Positions 37,935-45,922 of a stretch of DNA of 64,000 nt are shown one piece after another. Both the position numbers and the translations under genes were made by a program. The notes below the pieces were generated by a model. The model was not told the DNA's origin, ran no database searches, and saw only the letters and a list, made by a program, of their open reading frames with translations. Position 1 is the first letter of the stretch. The number at the start of each line of letters is the position of its first letter. The DNA comes from Streptomyces sp. NBC_00286. Lineage in GTDB: Bacteria > Actinomycetota > Actinomycetes > Streptomycetales > Streptomycetaceae. The DNA lies in the NCBI RefSeq assembly GCF_036173125.1, contig NZ_CP108054.1, positions 124,001-188,000 of the forward strand, given 5' to 3'.

Positions 37935-38591
37935 ATGGGCGAGGCCCAAGCGGCGCAAGCGGCCGACCTGGAGATCCGGCCGCCCAAGCAGCGCCGCAGT
38001 CGCGAGGCGTGGAACCGGGTGCTCGATGCCGGGGTGTCCATCCTGGAGGACGGCGGGTACGAGGCGTTCACCATCGCCGCCGTATGCGAGCGGGCCGAAG
38101 TCGCGCCGCCGGCCATCTACGCCCGCACCACCAGCAAGGACGCTCTCTTCCTCGCCGTCTACGAGCACGGCATCCAGCGCCTGCGCGCGGAGCAGCAGGT
38201 CTTCTCCGACAACAGCCGATGGGCAGACCTGCCTCCGGCCGAACTCGTCCGCGCAGCAGTGGCCGAAACGGTCGGCATGTCCCTGCGCCACGAACGGTTC
38301 CTACGGGCCGTCGTCCTGACCTCCGCGTCGCATCCGGAAGTCCGGCGCCGAGGTTCCCGCTACGGCCAGGAGTTCGGGAACGGATTCGCCAAGGTGGTCC
38401 TTCGGGCGGCGGACGCCATCACGCTCCCCGACGTCGAGACCGCGGTCCACTCCTGCTTCAGCACCGTCTTCGCCGCGTCGGTCATCCGTGTCGCCTACGG
38501 TCCGGAATTCGCCAGGCCGGCACCTGTCGAGGACGACGCGTTCATCGCCGATCTGGCAGAGACGGCGGTGCGCTACCTGCTGTCTGCCTGA
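37935..38591 (+). CDS. TetR-family repressor of the divergent monooxygenase
   Basis: The 218-residue regulator has an N-terminal helix-turn-helix (RRSREAWNRVLDAGVSILED, FTIAAVCERAEVAPPAIYAR, KDALFLAVYEHG; about residues 20-75) and a ligand-binding C-terminal domain. GGGAGG stands 8 nt before ATG 37935. The two inverted repeats in the 123-bp shared promoter region are its likely targets. The effector may be the monooxygenase substrate. Confidence 0.92.
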   Translation: MGEAQAAQAADLEIRPPKQRRSREAWNRVLDAGVSILEDGGYEAFTIAAVCERAEVAPPAIYARTTSKDALFLAVYEHGIQRLRAEQQVFSDNSRWADLPPAELVRAAVAETVGMSLRHERFLRAVVLTSASHPEVRRRGSRYGQEFGNGFAKVVLRAADAITLPDVETAVHSCFSTVFAASVIRVAYGPEFARPAPVEDDAFIADLAETAVRYLLSA

Positions 38592-38728
38592 CAGCGTTTG
38601 GCCCGAACCTCTGCCATCTACGGCACCGCTGTCCCCCAGCTTCACCACACGGTGGGGATCGCGCGCTCACACACCCGACCGAAGCACCCGGTTCAGAAAC
38701 ACGTACTCACCCCACCGACGAACGCCCC

Positions 38729-39982
38729 CTACGCCGATCGACACTCCGCGAGCCGCTTCTCGAGAAAACGCCGCTCCGCTTCGTTCTCCACCAGCTCCAG
38801 CGCCCGCGCGTACGCCTCGGCCGCCTCCCCCGTCCGCCCCATGCGCCGCAGAAGATCCGCGCGGGTGGCGGGCAGCAGGTGGTATCCGGCCAGGTCGCCC
38901 GCCTTCTCCAGCTCGGCCAGCAGGGCCAGCCCCGCCTCCGGTCCCTCGGCCATGCCGACCGCAACCGCGCGGTTGAGTTCCACCACCGCGGAGGGCACGA
39001 AGCGCCTCAACTCCCCGTACAGCGCGGCGATATCGGCCCAGTCGGTGTCCTCGGCCGTGGCGGCAGTGGTGTGGCAGGCGGCGATGGCGGCCTGGATCTG
39101 GTATGGCCCCGGCCGGCCGCGGCGCAGAGCGGTTTCCAGCAGGGCGGCGCCCTCGTCGATCGCAGCGCGGTCCCACGCCGTACGGTCCTGGTCCTCCAGC
39201 GTCACCAGATCGCCCGCCGCGTCCACCCGCGTGCCCCGCCGGGCGTCGTGCAGGAGCAGCAGCGCGAGCAGGCCGAGCGTCTCGGGCTCGTCGGGCATGA
39301 GCCGGGCCAGCACGCGGGCGAGGCGGATGGCCTCCGCGCACAGGTTCGTACGCACCAGATCGGCGCCGGACGTGGCGGCGTACCCCTCGTTGAACAGCAG
39401 GTACACCACGCCCAGCACACCGGTCGTGCGCTCGGGCAGCAGATGCGCCGGCGGTACGCGGTACGGGATTCCGGCGTTACGGATCTTCCGCTTGGCCCGC
39501 ACCAGGCGTTGCGCCATCGTCGCCTCGGGTGCGAGGAAGGCCCGGGCGATCTCGGGCGTGGTCAGCCCCGCGAGCGTACGCAGGGTCAGGGCGACCCGCG
39601 CCTCCATGGGCAGCGCCGGATGGCAGCAGGTGAAGATCAGCCGCAGCCGGTCGTCCGTCACCCCGCTGTCGTCCTCGTCGTCCGGGTCGTACGGCCCGTC
39701 GTCCCGCGCCAGCACCGCCACCTCCCGCAGTTTCGCCGCCCCCACCGCCTCCCGGCGCAGCACGTCCAGGGCCCGGTTGCGCGCGGTCGTGGTCAGCCAG
39801 GCGCCGGGGCGGCGCGGGACTCCGTCGCGCCGCCACCGGTCCAGGGCCTGCGCGAAGGCGTCCTGCGCGCATTCCTCGGCGAGGTCCCAGTCGCCGGTCA
39901 CCCTGATCAGGGTGGCGACAACCTGGCCCCATTCCTCGCGGAAGGCGGCGGCCACCGCCTCCTCGACGTCGTTCACTCCCAA
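38729..39982 (-). CDS. ECF RNA polymerase sigma factor, ECF42 type
   Basis: The 417-residue protein has sigma region 2 (about residues 8-75, AEECAQDAFAQALDRWRRDG) and region 4 (about 115-170, LIFTCCHPALPMEARVALTL, RTLAGLTTPEIARAFLAPE). A long C-terminal TPR-like extension of about 220 residues (VYLLFNEGYAATSGADLVRT, RDRTAWDRAAIDEGAALL) is diagnostic of ECF42. These sigmas have no anti-sigma factor and are always found with DGPF/YCII proteins, two of which lie directly upstream. It starts at TTG 39982 with GGGAG upstream, 4 nt after the previous stop. Confidence 0.93.
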   Translation of the reverse strand: MGVNDVEEAVAAAFREEWGQVVATLIRVTGDWDLAEECAQDAFAQALDRWRRDGVPRRPGAWLTTTARNRALDVLRREAVGAAKLREVAVLARDDGPYDPDDEDDSGVTDDRLRLIFTCCHPALPMEARVALTLRTLAGLTTPEIARAFLAPEATMAQRLVRAKRKIRNAGIPYRVPPAHLLPERTTGVLGVVYLLFNEGYAATSGADLVRTNLCAEAIRLARVLARLMPDEPETLGLLALLLLHDARRGTRVDAAGDLVTLEDQDRTAWDRAAIDEGAALLETALRRGRPGPYQIQAAIAACHTTAATAEDTDWADIAALYGELRRFVPSAVVELNRAVAVGMAEGPEAGLALLAELEKAGDLAGYHLLPATRADLLRRMGRTGEAAEAYARALELVENEAERRFLEKRLAECRSA

Positions 39983-39986
39983 CCGT

Positions 39987-40328
39987 TCACTCCCAGACCG
40001 GCCGCACCTCGATGGAGCCGCCGCCGAGCGCGGCGGGATGCCTGGAGGCGAGTGAGATGGCCTCGTCGAGGTCGGCGACCTCGACGATGTCGATGCCGGC
40101 GACGTACTCCTTGGACTCCACGAACGGCCCGTCGCTGAGCAGGACTTCGTCGCCCTGGACGCGCACGGTGGTGGCGTCGCTGGCCGGCCTCAGCCGTGCC
40201 CCGCCCTTGACGATGTCGCGGCTGCGCACCTCGTCGATGTACGACGTGAAACGGGGATCGTCGGCGATCTGTTCGGGGCTGAGTTCCTCGCCGCCGACGG
40301 GGGTGCAGATGAACAGTGCGTACTTCAT
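39987..40328 (-). CDS. DGPF (YCII-like) protein of the ECF42 cassette
   Basis: The 113-residue single YCII/DGPF domain carries the motif LLSDGPFVESKEYVAGIDIV (about residues 65-84). It is co-transcribed with the sigma gene 4 nt downstream and overlaps the preceding gene by 4 nt (ATGA). DGPF proteins are thought to act with ECF42 sigma factors; their biochemical activity is unknown. Confidence 0.92.
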   Translation of the reverse strand: MKYALFICTPVGGEELSPEQIADDPRFTSYIDEVRSRDIVKGGARLRPASDATTVRVQGDEVLLSDGPFVESKEYVAGIDIVEVADLDEAISLASRHPAALGGGSIEVRPVWE

Positions 40329-41062
40329 GACCGGTTCTCCTCCACGCCTGCGTCGAACGGGACCGAAAGGTGCTGGTGGACGATCTGCCAGCGGTCGCCC
40401 GCGGCGCGATAGCCGGTGGTCACCCGCACCGTGGTGTCCAGCGGCTCGCCGGTGGTGAGCGTGGCGCGCTTCCGGACGAGGGAGTGGCTGAACGCGACGC
40501 TCTCGTCCACCCGGACGCGGAACTCCAGCACGTCACGGCTCACGGGTCCGGTGACCGTGGAGAACCACCATTCCTGGGCCTTGCGGAAGGCGTCGATCCC
40601 GCGCTGCTCGAGACCGCTCATGGGGTGGAAGACCTCGACGTCGGGCGCGTAACAGGCCGCCATCCGTTCGATGTCCCGCTCGCGCGTGGCCTGCGTCAGC
40701 TCGTCGTCGAGGCGGCGGATCTCTCCCTTGGCGTCCTCGTCCTCCCAGAACGGGCGCACCTCCATGGCCCCGATGGTCGCCACGGGATGCCTCGCGGCCG
40801 CCTCGATGGCCTCCTCCATGCTGTCGCACTCGAGGATGTCGTACCCGGCGACGTATTCCTTCGTCTCCGCGAACGGCCCGTCCGTACGCAGCACTTCACC
40901 GCGACGCACCCGTACCGTGACCGCCTCGGCGGGCAGCCGCAGCCGGTGGCCATGCAGTCGTACATTTTCCTGGGCGCTCAGCTCCTCGACCCATGGTTCG
41001 ACGGGGGCCATGCCGGATGCGTCGGCGGTGTCGTCACCGCAGACCAGCAGCATGTACTTCAT
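40325..41062 (-). CDS. DGPF (YCII-like) domain fused to an NTF2/SnoaL-like domain
   Basis: The 245-residue protein joins an N-terminal YCII domain (about 1-108, LRTDGPFAETKEYVAGYDIL) to a SnoaL/NTF2-like domain (about 115-235, ACYAPDVEVFHPMSGLEQRG, FSHSLVRKRATL, RWQIVHQHLSVPF). It is the first gene of the ECF42 cassette. The SnoaL pocket suggests a small-molecule sensor or enzyme role that might link a signal to the sigma factor; that is inference. Confidence 0.9.
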   Translation of the reverse strand: MKYMLLVCGDDTADASGMAPVEPWVEELSAQENVRLHGHRLRLPAEAVTVRVRRGEVLRTDGPFAETKEYVAGYDILECDSMEEAIEAAARHPVATIGAMEVRPFWEDEDAKGEIRRLDDELTQATRERDIERMAACYAPDVEVFHPMSGLEQRGIDAFRKAQEWWFSTVTGPVSRDVLEFRVRVDESVAFSHSLVRKRATLTTGEPLDTTVRVTTGYRAAGDRWQIVHQHLSVPFDAGVEENRS

Positions 41063-41229
41063 GGTTCCTCCTGGTGCTCATGAGGTCCTGACACCCCACC
41101 GACGAACGGGCCGGCGCCGAATCGACACCTCCCCATGATTGTCCTGCCGGACGGCAGCCACATCCGGAAGCACCAGGGAGGATCGGGGAGTTATTCCCAC
41201 CCGGAGCCCGTCCGCGGTTGGATACGTTC

Positions 41230-42060
41230 ATGACCGACGAGCACGAGCGGATGATGCGCGCCAACCAGGCCAACTGGGACGCCCGTACCCCCGTCCACCT
41301 CGCCAGCCGGTTCTACGGCCTTGACACCTCCCTCGATCCGGAGCGCTGGTTCGCCGCCTGGGAGTGGGAGGACCTCGGTGAACTGGCCGACCGTGACGTC
41401 CTCCACCTCCAGTGCCACCTCGGCACGGAGACGATCGCCTTCGCCCATCGCGGCGCCCGGGCGGTGGGTCTCGACATCTCCGAGGCGTCGGCCAAGGCCG
41501 CGGCGGACATCGCCGGGCGTGCGGGCGCCGACGTCGAGTACGTACGGGCCAATGTGTACGACGCCGTGGAAGCCCTCGGCGGGCGACGGTTCGACGTCGT
41601 CTACACCGGCAAGGGCGCCCTGTGCTACCTGCCCGATCTGGACCGCTGGGCGGCGACGGTCGCTCAACTCCTGCGTCCGGAGGGCCGGTTGTACATCGCC
41701 GAGTTCCACCCCCTCCTCAACTCCCTGGGCCCGAAGCCCGCCGAGGGCGAAGGTTCCGAACTCCTGTTGCGTCACGACTACTTGGGCCGCGGGACAGCCG
41801 TACACCGGACCGGCAGGTACACGTACACGGACGGCCCGCCGGTTCAGGGCGCGACCGACAGCTATGAGTGGATGCACGGTCTCGGCGAGGTCGTGGGCGC
41901 TCTGGTGGGAGCCGGTCTGCGGATCGAGCGGCTCCGGGAGAGCGACGAACTTCCGTGGCCCCGCTGGCCCGAGATGAACCGCACCTCGTCCGGCTGGTGG
42001 CGCCTGCCGGACAGCTCCCCGCGCATCCCGCTCCTGTACGGACTTCTCGCCCGCCGCTGA
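41230..42060 (+). CDS. SAM-dependent methyltransferase (class I)
   Basis: The 276-residue protein starts MTDEHERMMRANQANWDAR, a common N-terminus for this methyltransferase group; TTG 41218 in frame is less likely. SAM motifs are VLHLQCHLGTETIAFA (about residues 58-73), GARAVGLDISEASAK, and FDVVYTGKGALCYLPDLDRW. Its target is unknown. It is divergent from the ECF42 cassette and ends just before the rho leader. Confidence 0.88.
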   Translation: MTDEHERMMRANQANWDARTPVHLASRFYGLDTSLDPERWFAAWEWEDLGELADRDVLHLQCHLGTETIAFAHRGARAVGLDISEASAKAAADIAGRAGADVEYVRANVYDAVEALGGRRFDVVYTGKGALCYLPDLDRWAATVAQLLRPEGRLYIAEFHPLLNSLGPKPAEGEGSELLLRHDYLGRGTAVHRTGRYTYTDGPPVQGATDSYEWMHGLGEVVGALVGAGLRIERLRESDELPWPRWPEMNRTSSGWWRLPDSSPRIPLLYGLLARR

Positions 42061-42346
42061 TCAAAATCCTGCCGTGCTACGGTTGTTCTAGCACTCGCGT
42101 ACGCCCCTTCTAGGGCGCCGGTGCTGGTCTCATCTCAGTCAGCTGATCCGCCCGTCCTTTTCCGACCGGCGAAGCAGCTTCTCAGCACCACCTCTCTTCA
42201 CTCACGTACGGCCATGGGCGTTCCCGCCCGCCGCACGAGAGGTGATGTCTCCGCCGTACGGGGCGTGACCATGCCGCCCCGTCATCCGGCCTCTCCCCTA
42301 CATGACCCCCGACCACATGCATTCGTCCGCGAAAGGACCCACCCAC
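42061..42346 (+). promoter_or_regulatory. Long pyrimidine-rich leader of the short rho gene
   Basis: A TGCTACGGT element (42075-42083) resembles an extended -10, which would give a transcript leader of about 255 nt. A nested hairpin AGCAC...GTGCT (42089-42125) encloses CGCCCCTTCTAGGGCG, and C/T-rich unstructured stretches follow. Rho genes are often autoregulated by Rho-dependent termination in such leaders. This is inferred from composition and was not folded. Confidence 0.45.
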
Positions 42347-43501
42347 ATGACCACCACACTCGAACGCCCGCCCACTTCGCACACGCAGGAGCAGGCCACC
42401 GGCGTACTCGACATCACCCCCAACGGACAGGGCCATCTGCGTGCCACCGGCTGCCTGCCCGAGTCCACCGACCTCCAGGTCTCCCCCGCGCTGATCCGCC
42501 GGTACGGCCTGCGCAAGGGAGACCTCGTCGAAGGCGTAGGCGCAGCAGTACGCGGCAAGCAGCGCGCCCTCACCGGGATCGAGCGCGTCAACGGCCGCTC
42601 ACCCGGAGAGCTGCGCTCCCGCCCGCACTTCCGTGACCTCACACCGCTGCACCCGCGCGAGCGGCTGCGGCTCGAACACCCGGCGGGCGGCCTGACGACC
42701 CGGGTCATCGACCTGGTCTCGCCGATCGGCAAGGGCCAGCGCGGGCTCATCGTCGCCCCGCCGAAGACCGGCAAGACGGTGCTGCTTCAGCAGCTGGCCG
42801 CCGCCGTGGCCGGTAACCACCCCGAGTGCCATCTGATGGTGGTGCTGCTCGACGAGCGTCCCGAGGAGGTCACCGACATGCGGCGTTCCGTACGCGGTGA
42901 GGTGCTGGCCTCGACCTTCGACCGGGCGCCGAAGCAGCACATCGCGCTCGCCGAGCTGGCCGTGGAGCGGGCCAAGCGGCTGGTCGAGGCGGGGCAGGAC
43001 GTCGTGATCCTTCTGGACTCGCTGACCCGGCTGTGCAGGGCGCACAACAACGCGGCCGCCACCGGTGGCCGCACCCTCAGCGGCGGTGTCGACGCCGCCG
43101 CGCTCGCCGGGCCCAAGCGGCTCTTCGGTGCCGCGCGTCTTGCCGAGGAGGGCGGTTCGCTCACGATCCTCGCCACGACACTGGTGGAGACGGGCTCGCG
43201 TGCCGACGACTTCTACTTCGAGGAGCTCAAGAGCACCGGCAACATGGAGCTGCGCCTGGACCGCGCGCTGGCGTCCAGGCGGATCTTTCCGGCCGTCGAC
43301 ATCACGCCGTCCGGCACGCGACGCGAGGAACTCCTGGTTCCGGCAAGTGAGTTGGCGGCGGTACGAGGTCTGCGGCGCGCCCTGCACTCCCGCGGCGACA
43401 CGCAGGCGGGCCTCGAAACTCTGCTGGAGCGGATGCGGGACACGCCGGACAACGCCACGTTTCTGCGTCAGGTCCAGCAGACCGTGCCCGGAGGCCGGTG
43501 A
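42347..43501 (+). CDS. rho: Transcription termination factor Rho, short paralogue
   Basis: The 384-residue RNA-dependent ATPase/helicase lacks the long Arg/Gly-rich N-terminal extension usual in actinobacterial Rho. It has an RNA-binding N-domain (VLDITPNGQGHLRATGCLPE), a Walker A variant APPKTGKTVLLQQL (about 145-158), Walker B VVILLDSLTRLCRAH (about 225), and the Q/R-loop region LATTLVETGSRADDFYFEEL and STGNMELRLDR. ATG 42347 has AAAGGA 10 nt upstream and matches where the N-domain begins; in-frame ATGs upstream (42302) add only a few residues. A full-length Rho is expected elsewhere in the genome. Confidence 0.92.
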   Translation: MTTTLERPPTSHTQEQATGVLDITPNGQGHLRATGCLPESTDLQVSPALIRRYGLRKGDLVEGVGAAVRGKQRALTGIERVNGRSPGELRSRPHFRDLTPLHPRERLRLEHPAGGLTTRVIDLVSPIGKGQRGLIVAPPKTGKTVLLQQLAAAVAGNHPECHLMVVLLDERPEEVTDMRRSVRGEVLASTFDRAPKQHIALAELAVERAKRLVEAGQDVVILLDSLTRLCRAHNNAAATGGRTLSGGVDAAALAGPKRLFGAARLAEEGGSLTILATTLVETGSRADDFYFEELKSTGNMELRLDRALASRRIFPAVDITPSGTRREELLVPASELAAVRGLRRALHSRGDTQAGLETLLERMRDTPDNATFLRQVQQTVPGGR

Positions 43502-43610
43502 GCCTCCCCCGCCTGCAAGGCCGTGGCCCCGCTGCGGCATCCGGGTGCTCGATGCCGCGGCTCGGCCCGGGGAGCCGGGGATGTCCCCTGGCCATTCCTA
43601 CGTTTGCGGT

Positions 43611-44795
43611 ATGACCATCGGACTCTCTTGCCGTGTCGCCGTCTGCTGCTCCGCCGCCTGGATGGCCACCGCGCTGGCCTTCGCACCCAGCCCCGCTGCC
43701 GCGGCACATACCGGAGCCGACGTCTCCACCGCGCCTGCCGAAGCCGAGCCGCTCGCGCCGAGCCCGTCGGCCTCGAAGCCCACGGGACTGTACCGGTCCG
43801 GGACGCACGTACGGCTCGGGGACGGGGCGCCCAAGATGCCCGCCAAACTCTCCGCCCGGTCGTGGCTGGTGGCCGACGCGGGCACCGGTGAGGTGCTAGC
43901 CTCCCGCAACGCGCACCGCAAGCTGCCGCCCGCCAGCACCTTGAAGGCTCTCTTCGCGGTGACCTTGCTGCCGACGCTGCCCGCAGCGATCCAACAAACC
44001 GTCACGGAGCGGGAGTTGAAGGGGGTCGGGGACGGCAGCAGCCGTGTCGGCGTCGAGGCGGGGCGCACCTACCGTGCCTCTGACCTGTGGCGGGGTGTCT
44101 TCCTCAACTCTGGCAACGACGCCGTGCGCGTCCTGGCCGCGTTGAACGGCGGCTGGCGTGCCACTGCCGCCCAGATGCAGACCAAGGCCCGCGCGCTCGG
44201 CGCCCGCGACACGCGGGTTGTCTCGCCCGACGGATACGACACGCCGGGCCAGGTGTCGTCCGCGTACGACCTGGCTGTCTTCGGGCGGGCAGGGCTGCGC
44301 AACGCGGACTTCGCCCGGTACTGCGCCACGGTGACGGCCAGATTCCCGGTCAAGGGCCGGTCGTACGACATCCAGAACACCAACCGGCTGCTGACCGGAG
44401 CCGACGGAGTCGAGCCCTATAGGGGGCTCATCGGCGTCAAGAACGGTTACACCTCCAAGGCGGGCAACACGCTCATCGCCGCCGCACGCCGGGGCGGGCG
44501 CACGTTGGTCGTCACGGTGATGAACCCTCGGTCGGGCGGCCGCTTCGCCGTCTACGAAGAGGCGCGCTCGCTGCTCGACTGGGGCTTCGGGGCCGCCGGG
44601 CGTGTCGAGCCGGTGGGCTCGCTGGTGCCCTCGCGTTCCGTACCGCAGGCGGGCCCGGCGCCGGTGCCCGCGGCCATGGTGGTCGCCGACGGCTCCGACC
44701 GGTGGGCGGCGGCGGGGGCGATCTCGGGCGCGGCCTGTCTGGGTGCGGGAGCCGTGGCCGTGGTGCTGCGCACCAGATGGTTCACGCGTGTCTGA
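43611..44795 (+). CDS. D-alanyl-D-alanine carboxypeptidase (peptidase S11), membrane-anchored
   Basis: The 394-residue exported low-molecular-weight PBP trims peptidoglycan stem peptides. It has a signal peptide (cleavage near AAA|HT, residue 32), SxxK as STLK (109-112), SxN as SGN in FLNSGNDAVR, and the KTG box as KNG in GVKNGYTSKAGNTL. A Pro/Ala/Val-rich linker and a C-terminal helix (ISGAACLGAGAVAVVL) suggest anchoring. ATG 43611 is chosen because the signal peptide starts there. The last 244 bp overlap the convergent mannosyltransferase gene. Confidence 0.93.
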   Translation: MTIGLSCRVAVCCSAAWMATALAFAPSPAAAAHTGADVSTAPAEAEPLAPSPSASKPTGLYRSGTHVRLGDGAPKMPAKLSARSWLVADAGTGEVLASRNAHRKLPPASTLKALFAVTLLPTLPAAIQQTVTERELKGVGDGSSRVGVEAGRTYRASDLWRGVFLNSGNDAVRVLAALNGGWRATAAQMQTKARALGARDTRVVSPDGYDTPGQVSSAYDLAVFGRAGLRNADFARYCATVTARFPVKGRSYDIQNTNRLLTGADGVEPYRGLIGVKNGYTSKAGNTLIAAARRGGRTLVVTVMNPRSGGRFAVYEEARSLLDWGFGAAGRVEPVGSLVPSRSVPQAGPAPVPAAMVVADGSDRWAAAGAISGAACLGAGAVAVVLRTRWFTRV

Positions 44796-45922
44796 CCGAC
44801 GGGCAGGGCGAACAGCAGGCCGAGGGTGATCCACACGTAGAGGTTGCTTCCGAGGAAGCCGTCGACACCGGACGCGTCGTCGAACCACAGCCACACCACG
44901 CTGCTGCACAAGAGCACGTACGACACGCCCGCGGCCCACAGCAGCCGCCGGCGCCGCAGCCCCTCCTCGACGAGGATCGCGAAGGACGGCAGCAGCCAGA
45001 CGAGATGGTGCACCCAGGTGATCGGGCTGACCAGGCAGGCGACGAGCCCGGTCAGAGCGAAGGCGCCCATCAGGTCGTCGGCGGCGATGGCCCGGTGGGC
45101 GCGCCAGGCCCAGACGCCCAGGACGGCGAGAGCGGCCAGCGCCCAGACGATACGGCTCGGTTCGGCGGGGTCGGCGAGCCGAGCCAGTACGCCCTGCAGG
45201 GACTGGTTGGACACATAGGCGAGGCGGCCGATGCGGGTCGTGTCCCAGACGGCCTCGGTCCAGTAGAAGCGGGAGGGATCTGGTGCCGCCCAAGCCGCGA
45301 GGGCGGTGGCGGTCGCGGTGACGGCCGCCGCGACCGAGGCAGCGCGGGGGCGCCGGGCGAGCAGCAGCAGAACGATGAAGATCGCGGGCGTGAGCTTGAT
45401 CGCGGCGGCAAGCCCGATGCCGACGCCCGCCCGGCGACCGCGCCCGGTGGACAGCAGCCAGGCGTCGACGAGGACGAGTGCCAGCAGCAGAAGGTTGACT
45501 TGGCCGAAACTGAAGGTGTCGCGGGCGGGCTCGAACATGGCCAGCATGCAGATGGCCAAGGCGAAACCGAACCAGCCGTGTCGGCGACGCAGTTCGCGCG
45601 GCATCAGGATGCCTAGGACCACGGCTGTCGCCGCGAGGTTGAGGAGCAGTCCGACGGCGATCGCGGCGTGCAGTCCGAGGAGCGCCATCGGGACCATGCT
45701 GACCGCCGCGAAGGGCGGGTAGGTGAAGCCGTACGTCGTCCCAGGCACGTGGTAGTCGTAGATCCGGCCGCCGTGGTGAATCCAGGCGTCGATGGCCCCG
45801 TGGTACACCCGCAGGTCGAACCAGCCGCGCAGCAGCGGCACGGTCGCGGTGAAGACCGTCACGGCGGCGACGAGGACCAGGACGAGGACGAGCCGCCCCC
45901 GTTCCGTACGCGGAAGCCTCAT
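44552..45922 (-). CDS. Polytopic GT87-type mannosyltransferase
   Basis: The 456-residue membrane protein starts at ATG 45922 inside the ATGA overlap with the upstream mptB-like gene. It is a DUF2029/GT87 GT-C fold: many helices, the early motif LRVYHGAIDAWIHHGGRIYD (acidic residue after helix 1), FSFGQVNLLLLALVLVDAWL, and VSPITWVHHLVWLLPSFAIL. It uses polyprenyl-phosphomannose to extend mannan or lipomannan-like glycans. The final ~80 residues are low complexity (Ala/Pro/Ser/Thr) and are encoded antisense to the carboxypeptidase 3' end; no earlier stop exists in frame. Confidence 0.9.
   Translation of the reverse strand: MRLPRTERGRLVLVLVLVAAVTVFTATVPLLRGWFDLRVYHGAIDAWIHHGGRIYDYHVPGTTYGFTYPPFAAVSMVPMALLGLHAAIAVGLLLNLAATAVVLGILMPRELRRRHGWFGFALAICMLAMFEPARDTFSFGQVNLLLLALVLVDAWLLSTGRGRRAGVGIGLAAAIKLTPAIFIVLLLLARRPRAASVAAAVTATATALAAWAAPDPSRFYWTEAVWDTTRIGRLAYVSNQSLQGVLARLADPAEPSRIVWALAALAVLGVWAWRAHRAIAADDLMGAFALTGLVACLVSPITWVHHLVWLLPSFAILVEEGLRRRRLLWAAGVSYVLLCSSVVWLWFDDASGVDGFLGSNLYVWITLGLLFALPVGQTRVNHLVRSTTATAPAPRQAAPEIAPAAAHRSEPSATTMAAGTGAGPACGTEREGTSEPTGSTRPAAPKPQSSSERASS

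Noticed and set aside
43065..43610. N-terminal extension of the D-Ala-D-Ala carboxypeptidase into rho
   Set aside because: It is an alternate frame of rho; a signal peptide begins at ATG 43611, which fixes the start.
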